Positions 44,769 to 57,848 of a DNA stretch of 64,000 nt are shown here, one piece after another. The stretch is taken from the NCBI GenBank assembly GCA_029851415.1, contig CM056741.1, positions 63,788,282 to 63,852,281 of the forward strand, read 5' to 3'. This stretch comes from Eretmocerus hayati. Taxonomy: Eukaryota > Arthropoda > Insecta > Hymenoptera > Aphelinidae. The position numbers and the translations under genes are program-made. The notes beneath the pieces were generated by a model. It was not told the DNA's origin. It searched no databases and saw only the letters and a list, made by a program, of their open reading frames with translations. Every line of letters begins with the position of its first letter. Within the stretch, counting starts at the first letter, position 1.

Positions 44769-46964
44769 ATGCCTAAGGCTAATCAAAACGGAACCTTTGC
44801 TTCAGGCATTCCCCTGATCTTACCTCACATAAGGAATATACCTAGCAGCAATCAGGTTGAGGGGAAAACCAACATACTAGAAAAGCACTTTTACTTAAAA
44901 GATGGTGCAGCATCGAACCAGAATTCGCTAATTTCTACTCCTACTCCTACTTCTATTAGTCGACGCCGAAGTCGGAATAATTCTATATGTGATGAGAAAT
45001 CTACTAGTCCAACTGAGATCGAAATAGACGATCTCTGTAAAGTCGGTAATGAAGTAAATAGCGAGCAGAAATCTTTAAAGCAGATGACGAAACATTCGAT
45101 GAAGAGACCAGCTGACGAGAGAGACGATACCCGCAGTAGCAAACGTGAAAACAAAGATCAACAACCCAGTGAACTCTATGAAAAAAAGCAAGAATACTCA
45201 GGAGACGGTAAAAATCAGAAGGATTCTCTTACTCCAGCTACACCTTCTGTAACCTAATCGAGCTCATCAAGCACATCAACCATGACTATGAGTCAAACAG
45301 AGTCGGGATCGCCAACCGCTACGCCTGCTAAGGTAGGGAACACCTCTAATCTTATTCGAAACCAAAAACAAAAACATGACCAAGTCACCAAAAGAGATTA
45401 CAACAAATTTGAAGAATTTGACAGGTCCGACCGAGCCCCTTACAGAATGTATCTACAGAATACTGACAATTCGCAAGAGAGAATTAATCCATTACTAATC
45501 AACAAATTTCTGATAGAAAAGTTTCAGAACAAAGATGTCTTCGACGAGTGCTATCCTCTGGCAAAGAACGAAGTATGTATCGTGGCTAAGTCGCTTAAGA
45601 CTGCCAATGAAGTCTTGAAGCTAGCTGAATGGGGAGCAACTGATGGTTCGGAACAAATCTATATTTATTCCGAACCATCTAATGACTCGCCAAGGAATAA
45701 TTAAGAATGTGTCAATTGAATTTAGTGAAGATGAAATGCTGCATAACTTGGAGGCCAATGACCCCCATTTTGGAGCGATACGAATTATGAATGTTCGGAG
45801 ATTTGCCAGACGGAATATTGATCCTAGTACTGGTAAACTCACTACTCCTAGTCCTACAAAAACAGTACAAATAACATTTCGAGGCCAGTACATGCCTCCG
45901 AGAGTGACATTGTATAAAATTACTATGAACACTGAAATTTACTACCCGCAAGTCAGGCAGTGCTATAGATGTTACAACTTTGGACATCTGAAAGTTAATT
46001 GTGAATCTGCTCTTGAACTTTGTCAGAGATGTGCTGACCCAGTGCACAGCACTGACCTCCCATGTCCAAGAAAGGATAAACAACCTGTTTGTAAAAACTA
46101 CAAGGGGGGGGGCACATAGCCACCGATAAGTCCTGCGAGGCAAGAAAAAAGCAGCAAGAAATCCGAGACTATGCCACAGAGAACAATTTAACTGTTTCTG
46201 AGGCTAAAAGAAGAATCTCAGCTAGAAGAGAATACCAGCTAAATGCTAACGACTTCCCCGCTCTCAGCAATAGATGGTCTGTACTTCAAGATTATCAAGA
46301 GAGTGGAACCTATGATGATACTCTTAATTATGCTGCTGCCACTTCATCCAAGAAATATCAAAACAGAGGTAGAGAATACAGAAACAGCAACCGTAATCTT
46401 AAAAACGATGTGCGCAGTCACAATATTCAAAGCCAACAGTTTTCTAGTGCAAACCAAAACAATGAAACAGCTAGCCCAAAGGATGGCGATAAGTATCAAA
46501 AAACTCGCCTCCAGCACAAAAACCTATTGATCAATCCAAACGGCAACATCCCTAACATGAGCTATGGAAGATTTCACGGTAGTCAAAGTCCTCTGTCTCA
46601 ACTGCAAGCTCAGGACCAAGACCTACACGACAGTTTAGAGATGGTGATGAGCACGCTTCTTCAGAAATTCTCGATTGAGAAACTCTATAGTGCATTGGAC
46701 ACGATAGCTACGTATAGAAACATGGAAAATAACAGATCACGAAGAAATACGTCCAAAACTCGGAAAAAACAGCATGAGGTAAAGATGAATGAAGACGAAA
46801 GGTGGAAGCTAGAATACTCTACCCCTCCACCTTGGCTAGAACAACCTGTTAACAACGAGGCACTCTCTCAATCAAAGCAGTTGAGTCAAACATTATCTCA
46901 ACAACTCCCTACTGACCTTGTCGGACCAGCAGACAAGGATAGAGAAGGAAACCCATTAAACTAA
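44769..46964 (+). pseudogene. I-like ORF1 (CCHC Gag-like protein), broken by stops and frameshifts
   Basis: Starts MPKANQNGTFASG. A Ser, Thr and Lys-rich low-complexity first third runs to a stop at 45257. The middle part (45282-45704) is then frameshifted into 45643-46119, which holds CYRCYNFGHLKVNC and CQRCADPVHSTDLPC. A third knuckle, CKNYKG, has lost its second Cys and is frameshifted at a GGGGGGG run (46107-46113). After the shift, HIATDKSCEA and a Gln and Asn-rich C-terminus run to 46964. The protein packages element RNA. At least one stop and two frameshifts make it inactive. Confidence 0.75.
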
Positions 46965-47062
46965 ATAACAAAACTCAGAATTAAGTTAGATTTACTGTAC
47001 ATATATACATAAAATAGTACTGTACATATATACATAATTTAAAACATATTTGTTCTAAAATA

Positions 47063-50000
47063 ATGAGTACGCAACACACTAGACCAAACTCTAGTCGCTC
47101 TATTGAAAAACTAAGAATTTTGCAGTGGAATGCCAGATCTCTCTTGAAGAAAAAGAATGAATTAAAAGCTTTGGCTACGGACCACATCATTCTCATTTCC
47201 GAGACGTGGCTTAAGCCTACCTCTCCAGATTTTCAACTTGAAGGCTTCAACATTGTAAGAAGAGACAGGGTCAATGCCAACCATGATGATGACAACGGAG
47301 GAGGAGGAGTTTGTATCCTCGTCAGAGAAGGTATAATCTTTCAAGAAGTGTCTACTATTTACCATGTGCCCAAAGGACTTGAGGCGGTGGCCGTAGCAAT
47401 TGATTACGACGATACGCACAAACTTCTGGTATGCTCTTTCTATCGTATACCAAATCGTCATAATCGCCACATTCCTCATCAAATGTGGCACAAATTCCTA
47501 AAGTCAGTTGACGCATACAAATATAAAATAATAGCTGGCGATGCAAACGCCCACCACACTATATGGGGCTCTAACAGAAATTGCCCGATGGGCAATGATC
47601 TGGTTGAGACCTTGAATGATTTCAATTTAGTGACTCTCAACGGAGGCGACTCTACTCATGTCTACCGCAATGGGGATGAAGTTCTGACATCTGCCATAGA
47701 TATCGCTATCACTACCGCAAACCTAGCCCTGCTCACAGAATGGGCAATAATACAAGAAAGACATAAAAGTGATCACTAACCAATATCTCTAGTTATGAAT
47801 CACAAATTCAAGATAAGCCCAGTAACATCGACGCACAAAATTAACATCAACAAAGTTGACTGGCTCAAATTTGAAGGTGATGTAGCTGTTAAGGCGGAAA
47901 AATTCATGAGTGGAGATGAACCATCAGATGAATTTAAGGCACTCGACATAAATGGCAAGATCGAGTCACTCAATGCTATGGTGCTGGAGTCCTTGAAGGC
48001 CCCTACTGACACCAATACTAAAGACAAACTCAAACAAAAGTTCAGCAAGAAAACTCGGCCCGATCCCCCTTGGATGTGCCCAGAGATAATTGAACTGAAT
48101 AGAAAACGCAGAGAACTCGAAAAGACTTTGTTTCACAATACCAGCAGTGAAAACATGAATGCACTGGAGGAATTCATAGCTCACGCTGATAAGAGAAAAA
48201 AGGAAATAAAAAGAGAATCATTCAGGAAATATACAGAACAAAAACTGTCGAAGGATACTAACATCTCAGAGGTCTGGCGGACTATAAGCAAATTCAAAAA
48301 CAATAAAGATACAACTATTCCACAAGCTGACAGCGAAGTCATCAGAAACATGGAAAACTTCATTAAGGACTACTGTCCGGATGGTGAGGAGCCTCCCAGT
48401 TTTCCGAACGATACGGGTGGATCAGAAGAGACGATCGAAATGTTCACCATGCGTGAACTGAATAACGCAATTTCTAGTGCGAAATCCAAATCTACTCCAG
48501 GGCTTGACCAGGTAAGCAATTTAATGCTCCAGAAAACGCCAATAAACTTTCGTATCCTCCTGTTATATTCTTACAACGAAATTCTCACTAGCCAAGTCTT
48601 TCCTGATGTCTGGAAGGAATTCCTCATGGTATTACTACCCAAAAACTCCAAAAATAAGTTTCATCCCCTTACCATGGCATCAAACATGCTAAAATTGCTG
48701 GAAAAAATGATACTCTCTAAATTACTGCACTACCTTGAGCACAACAACATCCTTCCAGAAGCCCAGAATGGGTTTAGAAAATTCAGATCCTGCAACACCA
48801 GCATTGCAGCACTGGTTGCAGAGATACTACAGTCATTCAACGACGATGAATTTCTATGCTGTTGTTTTATTGTTATCAGATCTGCTTTTGATAATGTCAG
48901 ACCCGATATACTAAATTTGATCCTCACAGAACTTGAAATCCCCATGATATTTAGAAAATTCATTTTCAATCTTATGATTAATAGAAAACTGTATTTCAAA
49001 GTCAACCACGAGCTCATGGGTCCTTTTGTGAGACAGAAAGGTGTTACTCAAGGATGTGTGCTGAGTCCAATCTTATATGTTGATTACGTCATTTTATTGA
49101 ACAGAATTGTTGCAAAGTATATAGAATTATTCCAGTTTGCGGATGACACCACTATAGCCACTAAGCACAAAGTCTTAAACATCGCCCTGTCAAGACTACA
49201 GGCTGCATTAACAGTTATTGTCACTTATTTCAACTCAATTGGGTTGGACATTGCTCCTGAAAAATCATCACTCATCATATTCTCCAAAACTCCAATCAAG
49301 GCTGGAGAATTTTTCATCACTTGTAAAGATCGTCAGATTTGGAATGTAAATGTCGTAAGATATCTTGGGGTATTGATTGACTTTAAACTGCAATGGAATC
49401 AGCATGCCCAATACATCATAGACAAAATTACAAAAACCATTCACATAATCAGAGTTTTATGTACAACGTGGTGGGGTGGACACCCTCAAGTACTGCTCAC
49501 GGTTTACCGTAGTCTCATCAGAAGCGTCACTGAATATGGATCTTTTAACATGCATATCCAAAACAAACTCCTTCGTGACAAAATTGACAAACTGAGAAAT
49601 AGAGCAGTGAGAACTGCCATGGGGTACCGTATGTCCACACCCATAAACGTCATGCTCACGGAGGCAGCAGAACCTCCCCTGGACATAAGAACCAAGTACT
49701 TGTCAGATAAATTTCTCCTGAAACTGTTATCACAAGAGAACTCCAGTTTACTAGGTAAACTTCACCAACTCTACATGTCTACGCTAAGAGATAATAGACT
49801 GGTAAGCACTAGTAAAGCATTTCGCTTTTGAAAAGCTTTGGCACTTTTTATCAAAGATACATCAATCTCATCAAGAGAAACCAATTTCCACTCCCGTATC
49901 CTTATGAATACCAAATGCTCATCAGGGAGATGGATGAGATTATTGACATTGATACTGGCAATAACATAGCAGAAGATTCCAAACCTGAAATTAGATTTAA

Positions 50001-50910
50001 AGAAATATTCAACTCCATCCTAAACAGCAGTACTTGTTTTTTCACTGATGGATCAAAAGTGGAATGCTTGGATAACACAGGTGCAGCTTTGTTCTGCCCT
50101 GAGCCAAGAGCTGAGTTTAGATTTAAACTTAGTCCACTTATTTCCATCTTCACAGCTGAGGCTTTCGCCATTCTTGAAACACTGATATCCATTGAGAAAT
50201 CTGATTATAGACAGGCTCACATATTCTCAGACTCTCTGAGCGTATTGAAAGCCATTGCAAGTTTTAATGTCCTTAAAACAAAGGACATTAACTATCTTAT
50301 CCTGGAAATCATGAAGTATATTTCAAAACTAATTAATAATGGGTTCGAGATTAACATCACATGGATTCCGGCCCACAAAAACATCAGTTTCAACGAACAA
50401 GTAGACAAACTTGCCAAAGAAGCCTCTACTGTCGGGCTAGAAACAAACTTTCTGGTACCCCATAACGACCTATATACAATAGCTAAAGAACACATGAATA
50501 ATGATTTTAAGAATTACATTGAAACTCATAGAGCTGCTACAGGCACTAAATACTTTGAGCAGTATTATAAAAGTCACAGTGAGTCTTGGTTTAAAAAAGT
50601 ACATGCTTCTAGGTACCATATAACTACAATAAACAGAATTACAGCAAATCACTACAACCTAGGTGAAAGCCTACACCGAAAAAATATTATAAACAATCCA
50701 AGAAGCCAATGCGGGTATCTTGAGCAGGACATTGAACACATAGTTGTCGACTGCATTCAGTACAGTGAACAGAGAAAAACGCTTATTAAAAAAATTGAAA
50801 GAAGCACAAATAATCCAACAATCAACATTCAAGAAATTCTCAAAAACCCAAAAAAGATTGGGGCAAAATTTCTCACGGAATTTCTTAAGGAATGCGAATT
50901 GTCAGTTTAA
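47063..50910 (+). pseudogene. I-like ORF2: endonuclease, RT, RNase H (one stop, one frameshift)
   Basis: The endonuclease (47063-47776) shows ILQWNARSL, ISETWL, GDANAHHTIWGS and the SDH end. A TAA at 47777-47779 replaces the residue after SDH, and the same frame continues through the RT (47780-49831), with TPGLDQVSN, GVTQGCVLSPILY and catalytic QFADDTT. A one-base shift at about 49828 moves into RNase H and the tail (to 50910). The tail has all four acidic residues (FTDGSK, TAEAFAILE, FSDSLS, NEQVDKLAKEA), WIPAHKN, and a finger CGYLEQDIEHIVVDC. The protein would nick DNA and reverse-transcribe the element RNA. Only two lesions over 3.8 kb suggest recent inactivation. Confidence 0.85.
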
Positions 50911-51065
50911 CGGAGCCTTCACGGCCTAGAGATAATAACTCTTAAATGTCAATTGTCATCATCATTGACAACTAACAGCAGAAGTATAAGCAGGGGCAGA
51001 GTGTTTGGCGCCGCCAGGCCTCTTTCCCCTTTCGAACAATCTTGAGATGAGTTGAAAACCAACCT

Positions 51066-51410
51066 TCACATCGTGCACACATATATACTGTTATGTATTT
51101 GTGCACAGTACCCGATTATGGCGAGAGGACTGTAGTCCACAGGCCAAATGCGCGAAGAAGAAGACACGATTCCGTCGGGTTGACTCCGGATGAGAAAGAT
51201 CAACTTCATACGTTCTTGTTGAAACACCAGACGCAATTCTCTCACGGCGAGGGAAGAGGGAGATGTAATTAGAAAGAGTATCAAACTGAGCTGGTGGGTT
51301 CATAACCTATCAAACAGCGAATTCGTCGAATCCCAATGCATTTGAGAGGCAAATTAGAAAAGGTAATAGAGGAAATGAAGAGATATGGCGTGATCCAGTA
51401 CCTTTCATGA
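51066..51410 (+). pseudogene. Gypsy pol fragment, start of reverse transcriptase
   Basis: One frame reads LTPDEKDQLHTFLLKH, a stop, then PIKQRIRRIPMHLRGKLEKV and IEEMKRYGVIQ. This is the linker and first motif of Gypsy-group RT, in the order known for the family. It contains two nonsense codons before the motif and one after. It continues the Gypsy gag and protease at 43.1-44.3 kb across the LINE. Confidence 0.75.
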
Positions 51411-52250
51411 ATAGTGGATGAAGTAGGGTTTCAATAAAACAGTGATATTTCCGATACACTTCGTCGTACGGGAATTTTGAAAAAGCATCTTAAAGCTCAC
51501 GAAAAATTCTATCGATTTGTGTGCTCAAAAATTTCCTTGCGTCCATTTTGAGTGCCCGTAGTCAATTGTGAAAATCTCAAAAATGTCTCCTTCAATCAAT
51601 CACCTACAACTTTGGCGGGAGTAATCCGATCACAAAAATATCAACGGTATGTTGTAGATCTCCTCAAAACCTACAATTTCCTCTTTTTAAACTTCTTTCT
51701 ACGACCTTTCCTGTCCAAGTAACGAGCTTGGTAAGAAAACTTTGTCTTACATGGACCGCTCATGGAGATACCAAAGCTGGCGTCTGTTATGTCTCGCCTT
51801 GCTCTATTCTAGCGCAAAAATTCATCAGAAATATATTATAATAAATGATTTCAACGTAAAATGATCTCATCTTTCAGCACATAGACACATTTGCAAAGAC
51901 AGTTATCTCAATGCTCAATTACTGGAAAACAAACTGTTGTGGATTAATATTGCTTGCAACTTGAGTCAAATCATCGCAAAACTGAAATCAAGCTCGTACG
52001 TACTATGAAAAGAGATAAAGTGCGAGGAGTGAAATTGCAGCGTGTGAGAGCTTGTCACAATAGAGTTCAAAATCGGCCATGAAAAGGATGATCTCCGATC
52101 AGAGGGTCCAAACATCAGCCCCAAATCAAGTAAATCCATAGGGCACTAGCTGCTTGACTATGTCAAGCGGTACGTGACTTCGTAGTCAAAGGATGGTGAT
52201 CGAGAAGAAGAATTAGAACTTATGGTAAGGACAGAATATATGTTCACCCG
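51411..52250. other. Unassigned stretch
   Basis: AT-rich, with no domain-bearing frame or clear repeat. It may be further decayed Gypsy sequence. Confidence 0.35.
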
Positions 52251-52276
52251 AGCCTCGGCTCGACCTGGCCCAAAAC

Positions 52277-53200
52277 CCATTGACCCGGACAACGGCCCGC
52301 AGAATTCGCCTACATTGCGTAGCACAAAACAGCACGGCTGAGCACAGCAATGCCATTGCTGATTGGTTATTGTTGGCAGGAGCATCAGCTGATGCCATGG
52401 ACAGCGAAGGAAACACGTCGGTACTAATCGGTGGTTTTCCCTTGACAAGTACGCCGAAGTCGAAGGGTACTCTACTGACTCTTCGGAAGTTGTGGGAAAT
52501 CTTTGAACCGAAATCATGAGCGTTCAAAGACTAAAAATAGGTACGAAAACATGGAAGCCGAGTAACGCAGTCATTGGGCAATATCGTCAGCTTCTCAAAA
52601 CTAACGAATATGCAGCTGCCGCGTTCAAGTGTGATAAAATCGACAGAGTAAAGACACTGGACCCAGCGAGAATGAACGATTGCTTTGGTGATTCTATCTT
52701 TAGTTGATCATTCTTTATTGCAGTCATTGATATCATCCACTGCATGCCATACCGTTTCGAGTGAGATCATGAATCAAGCTATATCTTATTGCCGCTACCT
52801 TACATCGTTGCTGCTCGCCTGTCACAATGATACAGCAAATTCGTGTACAGTGGAGGTGGTGAATCTCGTCTTGGGTGCTGGAGCCCAGCCAAATATTACA
52901 AAAAAGTTTGGAAATAGCCCTCTACTCGCTATAATGACGCATAGAAAGGGAGGTGCTCCAGAAGTGCACACACAGATCGTTCGCAATTTGTTGAAGATGG
53001 AAGCGGGTGTGAATGCAAATGTGAGAATGAGGAGGATGTGCAATTATTGATGTACAGGCTACAGTTACCTGGCGGTACAGGCTGCCGTACGGGTACCCCG
53101 CTGGAACTGGTCGGCTGACAATGGCGTGATACTAGCGTCGCAAGACGGTCACCCGACCGAACTGGATATTGTTGTACGTTATCTCTGCTGTTAATGCAAG
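52277..53200 (+). pseudogene. Ankyrin-repeat pseudogene
   Basis: Frame pieces at 52310-52519 (ADWLLLAGASADAMDSEGNT) and 52770-53050 (VVNLVLGAGAQPNITKKFGN, then VRNLLKMEAGVNAN) fit ankyrin repeats, which mediate protein binding. The pieces are in different frames, with stops between them, and no splice sites join them. A further stretch continues to about 53190. The parent gene is not recognised. It could be a processed copy; no poly(A) tail was seen. Confidence 0.55.
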
Positions 53201-54080
53201 AGTTTCGAGGACTCCCAAGGTCCGGTGGTCAGGGAGACGGGGGGGGGGGTTGCTATTTCGGGCTTCCACCAGTATCTACTCTGCGCGTCATATGTGATAA
53301 GGTACATCCATACTCATGTGTAAGCTAGCCAGGCGAATGTCGCTCGATCGTTGGCGAACGGTCGCGCAACAATCCCCACGATTTGCGTTGTAGTAATGGG
53401 CCCAGCACTAATTGGAGGGCGGATTACAAGATGTATAGTATAATGAGTTATAGGTTTCATTTTTAGCTAAGTTCGGAAGAGATTTCGAATGTCTCGTGAA
53501 TCATGAATGTTATGGTTTGTCTCCTCTTACCCACTTTTAGAAATCAAGAATGAATACTCCACATTACCCCTACATATTAGGGTGTCCAGTTGTTATAGAA
53601 ATCATGGACTCTATCAAGAAACTTCTGAAACCTTGACATATGCTAAGGTGAACAAGTCGCATAGAGACCCAGAATGCGAGCAGCCACCTAGCGTCTGAAA
53701 ATATGTACTTGCGTATGCTTTGCTCTTTTTGGAACCAAGTAGAGAACAGTAACTCACCTACCCAGGTGGCCAAGTGGTTGTTTGCAATTTCTGTTCACAT
53801 GAGACTCCTTTACATAGGTGAGCATACGTCAAGCGTTTCAAAGTACTTTTGGTTCCCCGCAAGGGAGATCTTCGGATGTTGGGAGAGTAACGGCTCCCCG
53901 GCCCCATTTAACCGCAAGGAGGATCCATAGTTGATCTTGGGAGACATACGCACTCCCCGGCCCTAGTCCTCCGGCTAAGGAGATCTTAGTATCTTGAGAG
54001 CACGCGGCAACTCCCGCACTGGTAAAACGTGCGTAAATGTAACTTCTCACTCTGATGAGTTTTCATTCACGCACAGTCAC
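53201..54080. other. Unassigned stretch
   Basis: Includes G(10) at about 53228 and three loosely repeated segments of about 50-60 bp at 53860-54010 (GGGAGAGTAACGGCTCCCCGG, GGGAGACATACGCACTCCCCG-like units with AAGGAGATCTT). No recognised gene. Confidence 0.4.
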
Positions 54081-54084
54081 AAAA

Positions 54085-55310
54085 TATGATGTCACATTTC
54101 CCCTCGGAATTCGGTCTCCCTCCGGAACTTCGTCTTCGAGATAATCTTGCTCGGACAGTGGTGCATTTAATTACAACCTCGCGCTCGGTTGCAAAAAACA
54201 TTATGCACAACACGTGCGTGAAGTTCCCGCATTTGTTGCGTAACATACTAATAAGCCACTCGGGTGGAAGCTTTCTGCATTCATCGGCGCAATTCGTGCG
54301 CGGAAGTTCTTTTCCACACTCGTCGGCGTGCGGAAATGGTACATTTCGATACGAGGGCGGGAATGTTAGTTTCCGCGGCTCGAGCGATGTTTCTCCGGCC
54401 CCAGCCTTGTCGAAGGTCGAAATCATCGCTCGGAAGCGGAAACCACCCCGCCTGAGTGTCGAATGAGTACATTTCGATACAAGGGTGTAAAACGTTTTAT
54501 TCGCGTGCGAGTGATGGGTTTCCGGATCGAGCCGCAGGCGAGGGTCTATCTAACTATAATCTAATAAGTATGTAACTATACTTTTCGATAAACTGTGAGT
54601 AAAAGTCGACAAACTATGCGCAAAGTGCACTTTTACGCCCAGTGTATTGAAAACTAGTTTTTCATCGTCGGCGTGGGAAAGAAAATCAATACTTCGTGCG
54701 AGAATGGCTCTTTCCCGCACAGACGATGAAAATAGTAGATTTCGCACCGAGATTATGAGGTTGTCGCGCGGAAGCGACGAACCTCGTGATCGAGGCGCGA
54801 ATGCTATTTTATGGAATTTAGTTAGCACTCAAACATCGAAAAAAAATGCATAAACACCAAATAGTATGTTATGACACTGCACGTAGATGGGTAGTTGTGT
54901 ACGAAGAACTGTTTAAGGCACGAGCGAAGCGAGTCCTTCGTAACAAAACTACCCATCTGCACGCAGTCTCATGCGATATTTTATAGCACGAGAATCCAAA
55001 AATCATGTTCAAAGTTGCGATTTTTAGGTTAGAGTGCTATAAAGTGTCTTTTCTGCACTGATTTTCCATTTTTTCGCACAGTTTGTTCAAAAAAACAATT
55101 CGATACAAGGGTGTAAAACCTATTTTTCCACTCGTACCGAAATGTACTATTCCCGCACGTCACTGCCCGTCGCTTCGTGCCGGCATGCCGACTCGTGTGG
55201 AAAAGAGCTTTCGCGCACATATTCGACGATTCGTGCAGAAATCACGCTCTCCGCCCTTGTTGCTTAATGCACTATTTCGACCCACCCTTGATGTTCAGCT
55301 ATGATGTTTC
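54085..55310. repeat. Cluster of diverged repeats with a fold-back unit
   Basis: Units with ACATTTCGATACRAGGGYG recur near 54340, 54470 and 55097. The segment 54475-54660 is the inverted relative of 440-660. At 54880-55045 a hairpin (GATGGGTAGTTGTG against its reverse complement around GCACGAGCGAAGCGAG) is followed by AGCACGAGAATCC and GGTTAGAGTGCT. This repeats the design of the hairpins at 17556 and 18991. Open frames here mirror each other on both strands and are not genes. Confidence 0.6.
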
Positions 55311-55805
55311 GTAACAGGTAGCTAGATCGAGACTATATTGATATTAGATTTCTTCCGTGTATCGGTACTCTTTTGTAAGCCACTATCTCCTCCTTCTATT
55401 GTATGTTATGATTCTCAAGAAAAGCGAAAAAAAAAAATAGTGTGAGTTGTTACACCAACGTTGAAATGTATAACTGATATTTACTCTTGTTAGAATACTC
55501 TTTGATTCCTCCCAATGTATGTACATAAGCATGATTTGTAAATATACTCTCTTGTTCATAAGAAGATCGTGATATCGATGACAGGTGACTGCCATGAAGA
55601 TTCTTCTTACCTCTAAAAATATCAAAATGAAATCAAATGTGTATACGCGCTCATTTTGATATTCAGCTAGATTGAGTGTTGAGTTTTAGCCATGTGTATA
55701 ATAGTATTATTCAAAATTCAATATGGACACGGAATATACTCGAGCTTGAAAATTTACATAAACTAAGACGTAAATTAAGTCGAAATTCGACCGTTGCTCT
55801 TCATT

Positions 55806-55830
55806 GGGGGGGGGGGGGGGGGGGGGGGGG
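55806..55830 (+). repeat. G(25) homopolymer
   Basis: Uninterrupted run of 25 G after TCATT. Length may be affected by sequencing error. Confidence 0.9.
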
Positions 55831-56891
55831 AGCTACCCTTACATTTCATCACTATCGTCGATGAACAGAGTGACATTAGTCGTTTTGAAAATGATCAGGA
55901 AATTTGAGAAGTTGTTTATTTCGGCGATCGACGAAGTTTAAGCGTATAGAAAATATATAGAAAAAAATTAAGTATTTGTATGAAGATTCATCTAAATACC
56001 GCACGTTGTCTTATTAACACCTTATTCCTTGACTTTTTCGATTTTCATTTTCGATTTATATAGCAAGTCTTTGAACTAAAACTTGTCACTTGTGTATTCA
56101 ACTCTCATTCTTAGACTTTATCAATAATATAAAACTTTGAAATACTGGCTTCTAAGAGCGTCTTACTTGAAAATGATTAAGATTACATTATATCTTACTC
56201 GTAGGAAGTAAAAGTGGTTTGATGTCTCTTTTTTTTCTCAGAGCTGTGAGAAATTTACAGGGAAATGAGAATTAGTATTTCAATGAATCGGTCTTTGATA
56301 AATAGCTCATAGCTTCTTTGATAACGATTTTAACATTGATCATGAAATGATATCCGTTGTAGATTGAAACTTCTCAATTTTTATGGCGTTGCTATACTCC
56401 TATGGTTTTTAGGGAAAATCAAACAACGCGACTCCTACGAAGAAATATATGGTCGACCTGATCACGAATTAACAAACTGCAATCAGTTTCTGAAAACATC
56501 GAATGACTATGCATGTCTTGATGGTGTAATCAAATTCTCAAAGTGGACATCGTTGCACTACTCCGCTAAATTTGTATTCTTTTCAACTTTGCTCGCGGTG
56601 GCAATCATGGTGGTGGAATTAAGCCCTTTTAGGTTTCCATATTGAATATCTGTATTATCGAAAATTTCCCGTATAACCTTTAGGAAAACGGGAGGTAAAA
56701 ATCCTATTTGATGGTTCGAAAGATGTTTCTTAGGCATTCCAGAAGTACTCCGCAGGAAAAAGTTTTGCCTACCTTTCTGCATCAATATCAAATTTGAATT
56801 GAAATTTTCTTTTTGTTGTGAGAAATTCGTGGAAAAAGTATCCAAAAGAGATTTGATCGCTTGAATGTAATATGGTCACTCATACTAAGTA
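55831..56891. other. Unassigned stretch
   Basis: AT-rich with no repeat or domain seen. The plus-strand frame 56364-56645 is 93 residues and partly hydrophobic but has no family signature. Confidence 0.35.
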
Positions 56892-57001
56892 AGTTTTTAA
56901 GATGTATCTCTGTAAGATGTTAGTGTAAGCACTATTAAGATGCATCTCTGTAAGATGTTAGTGTAAGCACTAACATCTTACAGAGATGCATCTTAAAAAC
57001 T
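56892..57001. repeat. Hairpin with a duplicated arm
   Basis: TTAAGATGYATCTCTGTAAG continuing to TTAGTGTAAGCACT occurs twice directly (56897 and 56935). A reverse-complement copy follows, giving a perfect stem of about 29 bp with a TAAG loop, and GTTTTTAAGATG / CATCTTAAAAAC outer ends. A short MITE with one arm duplicated is the likely explanation. Confidence 0.7.
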
Positions 57002-57848
57002 GATTGTTGCTTGTCCAGTGGCCAATGTAGCTGAAAACTGACAGAAAAGCATGAAGAGCTCCTTGGTTCACTCTTTTGGATTGATCAATTTCAACTTCAA
57101 CTTTTTGTCATGAAGTCCCGGAATTTCCGGACAATTGATTCCTGTAGTCAGGCAACTATTAATTGCGACTTCTTTGGAGACTAATTGTAAGTTGCGTCAT
57201 ATAAAAAGTTACAGCATACAAAAATTTTTCAAACGATTATTCTAGCACCTCGACGTTCTCGCTTCCTCGGGTCAACTCCGCCTTGCAATGAAGTTTACTA
57301 TCTCTATTCGGTTTTATTTCAATGGCTACGTTAATCTCCAGATTCTGTAATGAAGAACTTCGCATAAATAGTCAACAAAAATTTACCCAACGACCAATAT
57401 AGCCCATGTATCCTAGCAATATCATAATAGTTTAATTGCTCCCAATAATAGTTATCCCTCCAACAAGTTTCGAGATGAGAGGAAAGGAAAAAGCACAACC
57501 TTGAAATTTATTGGAGGTCAACTCGATCGTCATTTACGGAAATCCTTATTTCGACTCCGGATCCTGAACATTTAACAAATTTTGTGTCTAGGTAAAGCAG
57601 TGCTCACTTACCAATAGCTGTGCAGAAACTTGGCACGTTGAGCTTGGCGAACGAGGGTCATCGATTTTTCTTCGCTCCACTCCGAGACTGATTGGTGATT
57701 TATTTCACATGAAACTCTTAGATCTCATCGCCATTTACATACACATATGTATATAGAAAAATATAATGGGTAGATAATCACAACTTTCCTGCATGTACAT
57801 TGGAAAAACTTCAATCAACTCAAAACGAAACGTTTTTGTTCGTCAGTA
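57002..57848. other. Unassigned stretch
   Basis: AT-rich, no gene or repeat recognised. Confidence 0.35.

Larger units (their letters stand above)
44640..51060 (+). mobile_element. I-like LINE, nearly complete, inserted in a Gypsy element
   Basis: ORF1 with CCHC knuckles, then ORF2 with endonuclease, RT, RNase H and a terminal Cys/His finger: the I-group layout. The 5' leader includes CTTCCGAGTGAAAGGGAGACG near 44653. The 3' end is approximate, since no clear tail or target duplication was found around 50940-51070. The Gypsy protease lies directly before it and the Gypsy RT start directly after. Confidence 0.8.

Noticed and set aside
54086..55304. Several frames over 60 residues on both strands
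   Set aside because: They sit in a repeat cluster, mirror each other and have no domain.
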